A stretch of 64,000 nt of DNA, from NCBI RefSeq assembly GCF_026898095.1, contig NZ_CP114015.1:3472001-3536000 (forward strand). The letters are read 5' to 3'. Position 1 is the first letter of the stretch; each line of letters starts with the position of its first letter. The translations under genes and the position numbers were made by a program. The DNA is from Arthrobacter sp. ATA002. GTDB lineage: Bacteria > Actinomycetota > Actinomycetes > Actinomycetales > Micrococcaceae. The notes under the pieces were generated by a model, which searched no databases, was not told the origin of the DNA, and saw only the letters and a list, made by a program, of their open reading frames with translations. Of this stretch, positions 62,784 to 64,000 are shown piece after piece.

Positions 62784-64000
62784 CTGAAACAACCCAGCGC
62801 CGCGTAAACGTGGGCGTCCTGATGACCGCCCTGCTCGCCGCCTGTGTCGCGTTCCAGCTGAACGCTTCCATGCTCTCCCCCGCCCTGGTTACCATCGAAG
62901 AGGAACTGAACACCACCTCGGCGGCGGTCGGCCTGACCCAGACGGCGTTCTTCACCTCCGCGGCACTCTTCTCCCTGTTCCTGCCCCGGCTCGGTGACAT
63001 CATCGGCCGCAAAAAGGTCCTCGGCGGCATGCTCGTGGTCCTGACCCTTGGTTCCGTGGTCGCTGCCCTGGCCCCGAGCGTCGAAGTACTGTTCATTGCC
63101 CGCCTGATCCAGGGCGTTTCGGGGCCCGTGGTCCCGCTGGCACTAATCATGCTGCGCGTGGAAATTCGCGAACCGAAGCTTTACGGCACCCTGATGGGCG
63201 TCATCACCGCCGTCAACGGCGGCATTGCCGGCGTTGACGCCATTGCCGGGGGCTACCTGGCGCAGAACCACGGTTTCGCCTCGATCTTCTGGACCATGGC
63301 AGTGGTGGGCGCCATCGCCTCCGCCCTGCTGATCTTCCTGGCCCCGGAGTCCACCGCGGAGAAGAAGGAAAAGATGGACTGGGTGGGCGTTGTTCCCCTG
63401 GTCATCTCCGTGGGAACCCTGCTCACCGCCTTCAACGAGGCCGGCAAACTGGCCGCCTCCAACTGGCCCCTGGTCACCGGACTGATCGTCATTGCCGTCA
63501 TCGCCTTCACCGTGTTCTGGAAGGTGGAGAACCGCAGCGACCACCCGCTGGTGGCCACGCACCTGCTCAAGCAGCGCTCCACCTGGGCGCTGCTGCTCAC
63601 CACACTGCTGACCATGACCGGCGTCTTTGCCGTCATAAACGGCATCATTCCCGCCCTGGCGCAGGACGGCGTCGTCGGCTTCGGTCTCGGCGCCGAAGCC
63701 TCCGCATGGTGGACGCTCACCCCCTACGCCCTTGCCGGGCTGCTGGTCGGACCGTTCGCGGGCCGCCTGGCAGCAACCTGGGGCTACGGCAAGGTGCTGC
63801 GGATCGGCATGATCGGTTCCGTGATCGCGCTGGCGCTCATGCTCCTGGTGGTCGGCACGGATTCCAAGCTGGGCCTGCTGGGCGTTTCGCTGCTGGTGGG
63901 CATCACCTATGCCGGTATTGGCAACATCATGCTCAACGGCCTGGGCATCGTGCTCTCCCCCAAGGAGAACCCCGGCTTCCTGCCGGGCCTGAACGCGGGA
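62780..64000 (+). CDS. Major facilitator transporter, second paralogous copy (cut by window edge)
   Basis: The frame is open from GTG 62780 to the window end (407 codons), starting V-T-E-T-T-Q-R-R-V-N-V-G-V-L. The sequence aligns with the copy at 59392 along its whole length, with stretches of perfect DNA identity, for example around 63015-63058 and 63528-63590. It keeps the CTCTCCCCCGCCC run that the first copy lacks by one C. It is coupled to the nucleoside hydrolase by a 4-base overlap, so nucleoside or base transport is the best guess. The C-terminal part lies outside the window. Confidence 0.85.
   Translation, partial: MTETTQRRVNVGVLMTALLAACVAFQLNASMLSPALVTIEEELNTTSAAVGLTQTAFFTSAALFSLFLPRLGDIIGRKKVLGGMLVVLTLGSVVAALAPSVEVLFIARLIQGVSGPVVPLALIMLRVEIREPKLYGTLMGVITAVNGGIAGVDAIAGGYLAQNHGFASIFWTMAVVGAIASALLIFLAPESTAEKKEKMDWVGVVPLVISVGTLLTAFNEAGKLAASNWPLVTGLIVIAVIAFTVFWKVENRSDHPLVATHLLKQRSTWALLLTTLLTMTGVFAVINGIIPALAQDGVVGFGLGAEASAWWTLTPYALAGLLVGPFAGRLAATWGYGKVLRIGMIGSVIALALMLLVVGTDSKLGLLGVSLLVGITYAGIGNIMLNGLGIVLSPKENPGFLPGLNAG

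Overview
The window is high-GC DNA with actinobacterial features: a 16S-23S-5S rRNA operon without spacer tRNAs, many GTG and TTG starts, coupled ATGA/GTGA gene overlaps, and F420-type enzymes. Gene content (nagBA with a FadR-type GntR regulator, hydantoin/pyrimidine hydrolases, GH42/GH3 glycosidases) fits an Arthrobacter-like member of the Micrococcaceae. That placement is inferred from gene content and rRNA layout; no database comparison was possible.

Layout. 0-7.8 kb: a peptide-type (family 5) ABC importer with a permease-ATPase fusion, divergent from gntR-nagB-nagA. 7.9-19 kb: a carbohydrate locus, with one minus-strand operon (GH3, two LplB/LplC-like permeases, DUF624 protein, solute-binding protein, GH42) and, facing the other way, a LacI regulator and a CE7 acetyl esterase. 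19.1-25.1 kb: an rRNA operon on the minus strand with promoter, RNase III-type processing stems and terminator. 25.4-28.3 kb: a class A beta-lactamase divergent from a LysR regulator overlapped by a cytoplasmic penicillin-recognising protein. 28.3-35.5 kb: a reductive-pyrimidine or hydantoin operon (nitrilase-family carbamoyl amidase, dihydropyrimidinase, LLM oxidoreductase, NMT1-type ABC importer). 35.8-38.9 kb: an iron-siderophore/cobalamin-type importer. 38.8-40.7 kb: CofE and an F420-type oxidoreductase, minus strand. 40.8-48.1 kb: a GH15-like enzyme, a LysR regulator, an MHS transporter, an M20 carbamoylase and an amidase. 48.1-51.2 kb: a secreted HNH nuclease divergent from a subtilase with SLH-like repeats. 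51.3-58.4 kb: PPK2, an unknown protein, a SWIM-SNF2 helicase, a zinc-ribbon protein, a MarR regulator and a FusB-type (FBP) EF-G-binding protein with an elaborate leader. 58.5-64 kb: an FMN reductase, then two near-identical MFS transporters flanking a GNAT gene and a nucleoside hydrolase.

About half of the genes contain one or two frameshifts. Almost all are repaired by adding one base, usually in a C or G run, while protein similarity continues across the break. I read this as indel error in the assembly rather than gene decay, and I annotate these genes as single CDSs with the break noted.

The most interesting loci are three. First, the FBP gene has a consensus -10, a leaderless 32-codon upstream ORF starting at the predicted +1, and hairpins ending in one that covers the Shine-Dalgarno: a candidate ribosome-sensing attenuator. 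Second, the bla-lysR-blaB module resembles the Streptomyces cacaoi induction system. Third, the duplicated MFS unit keeps only the C-terminal tail of a nucleoside hydrolase in front of its first copy.
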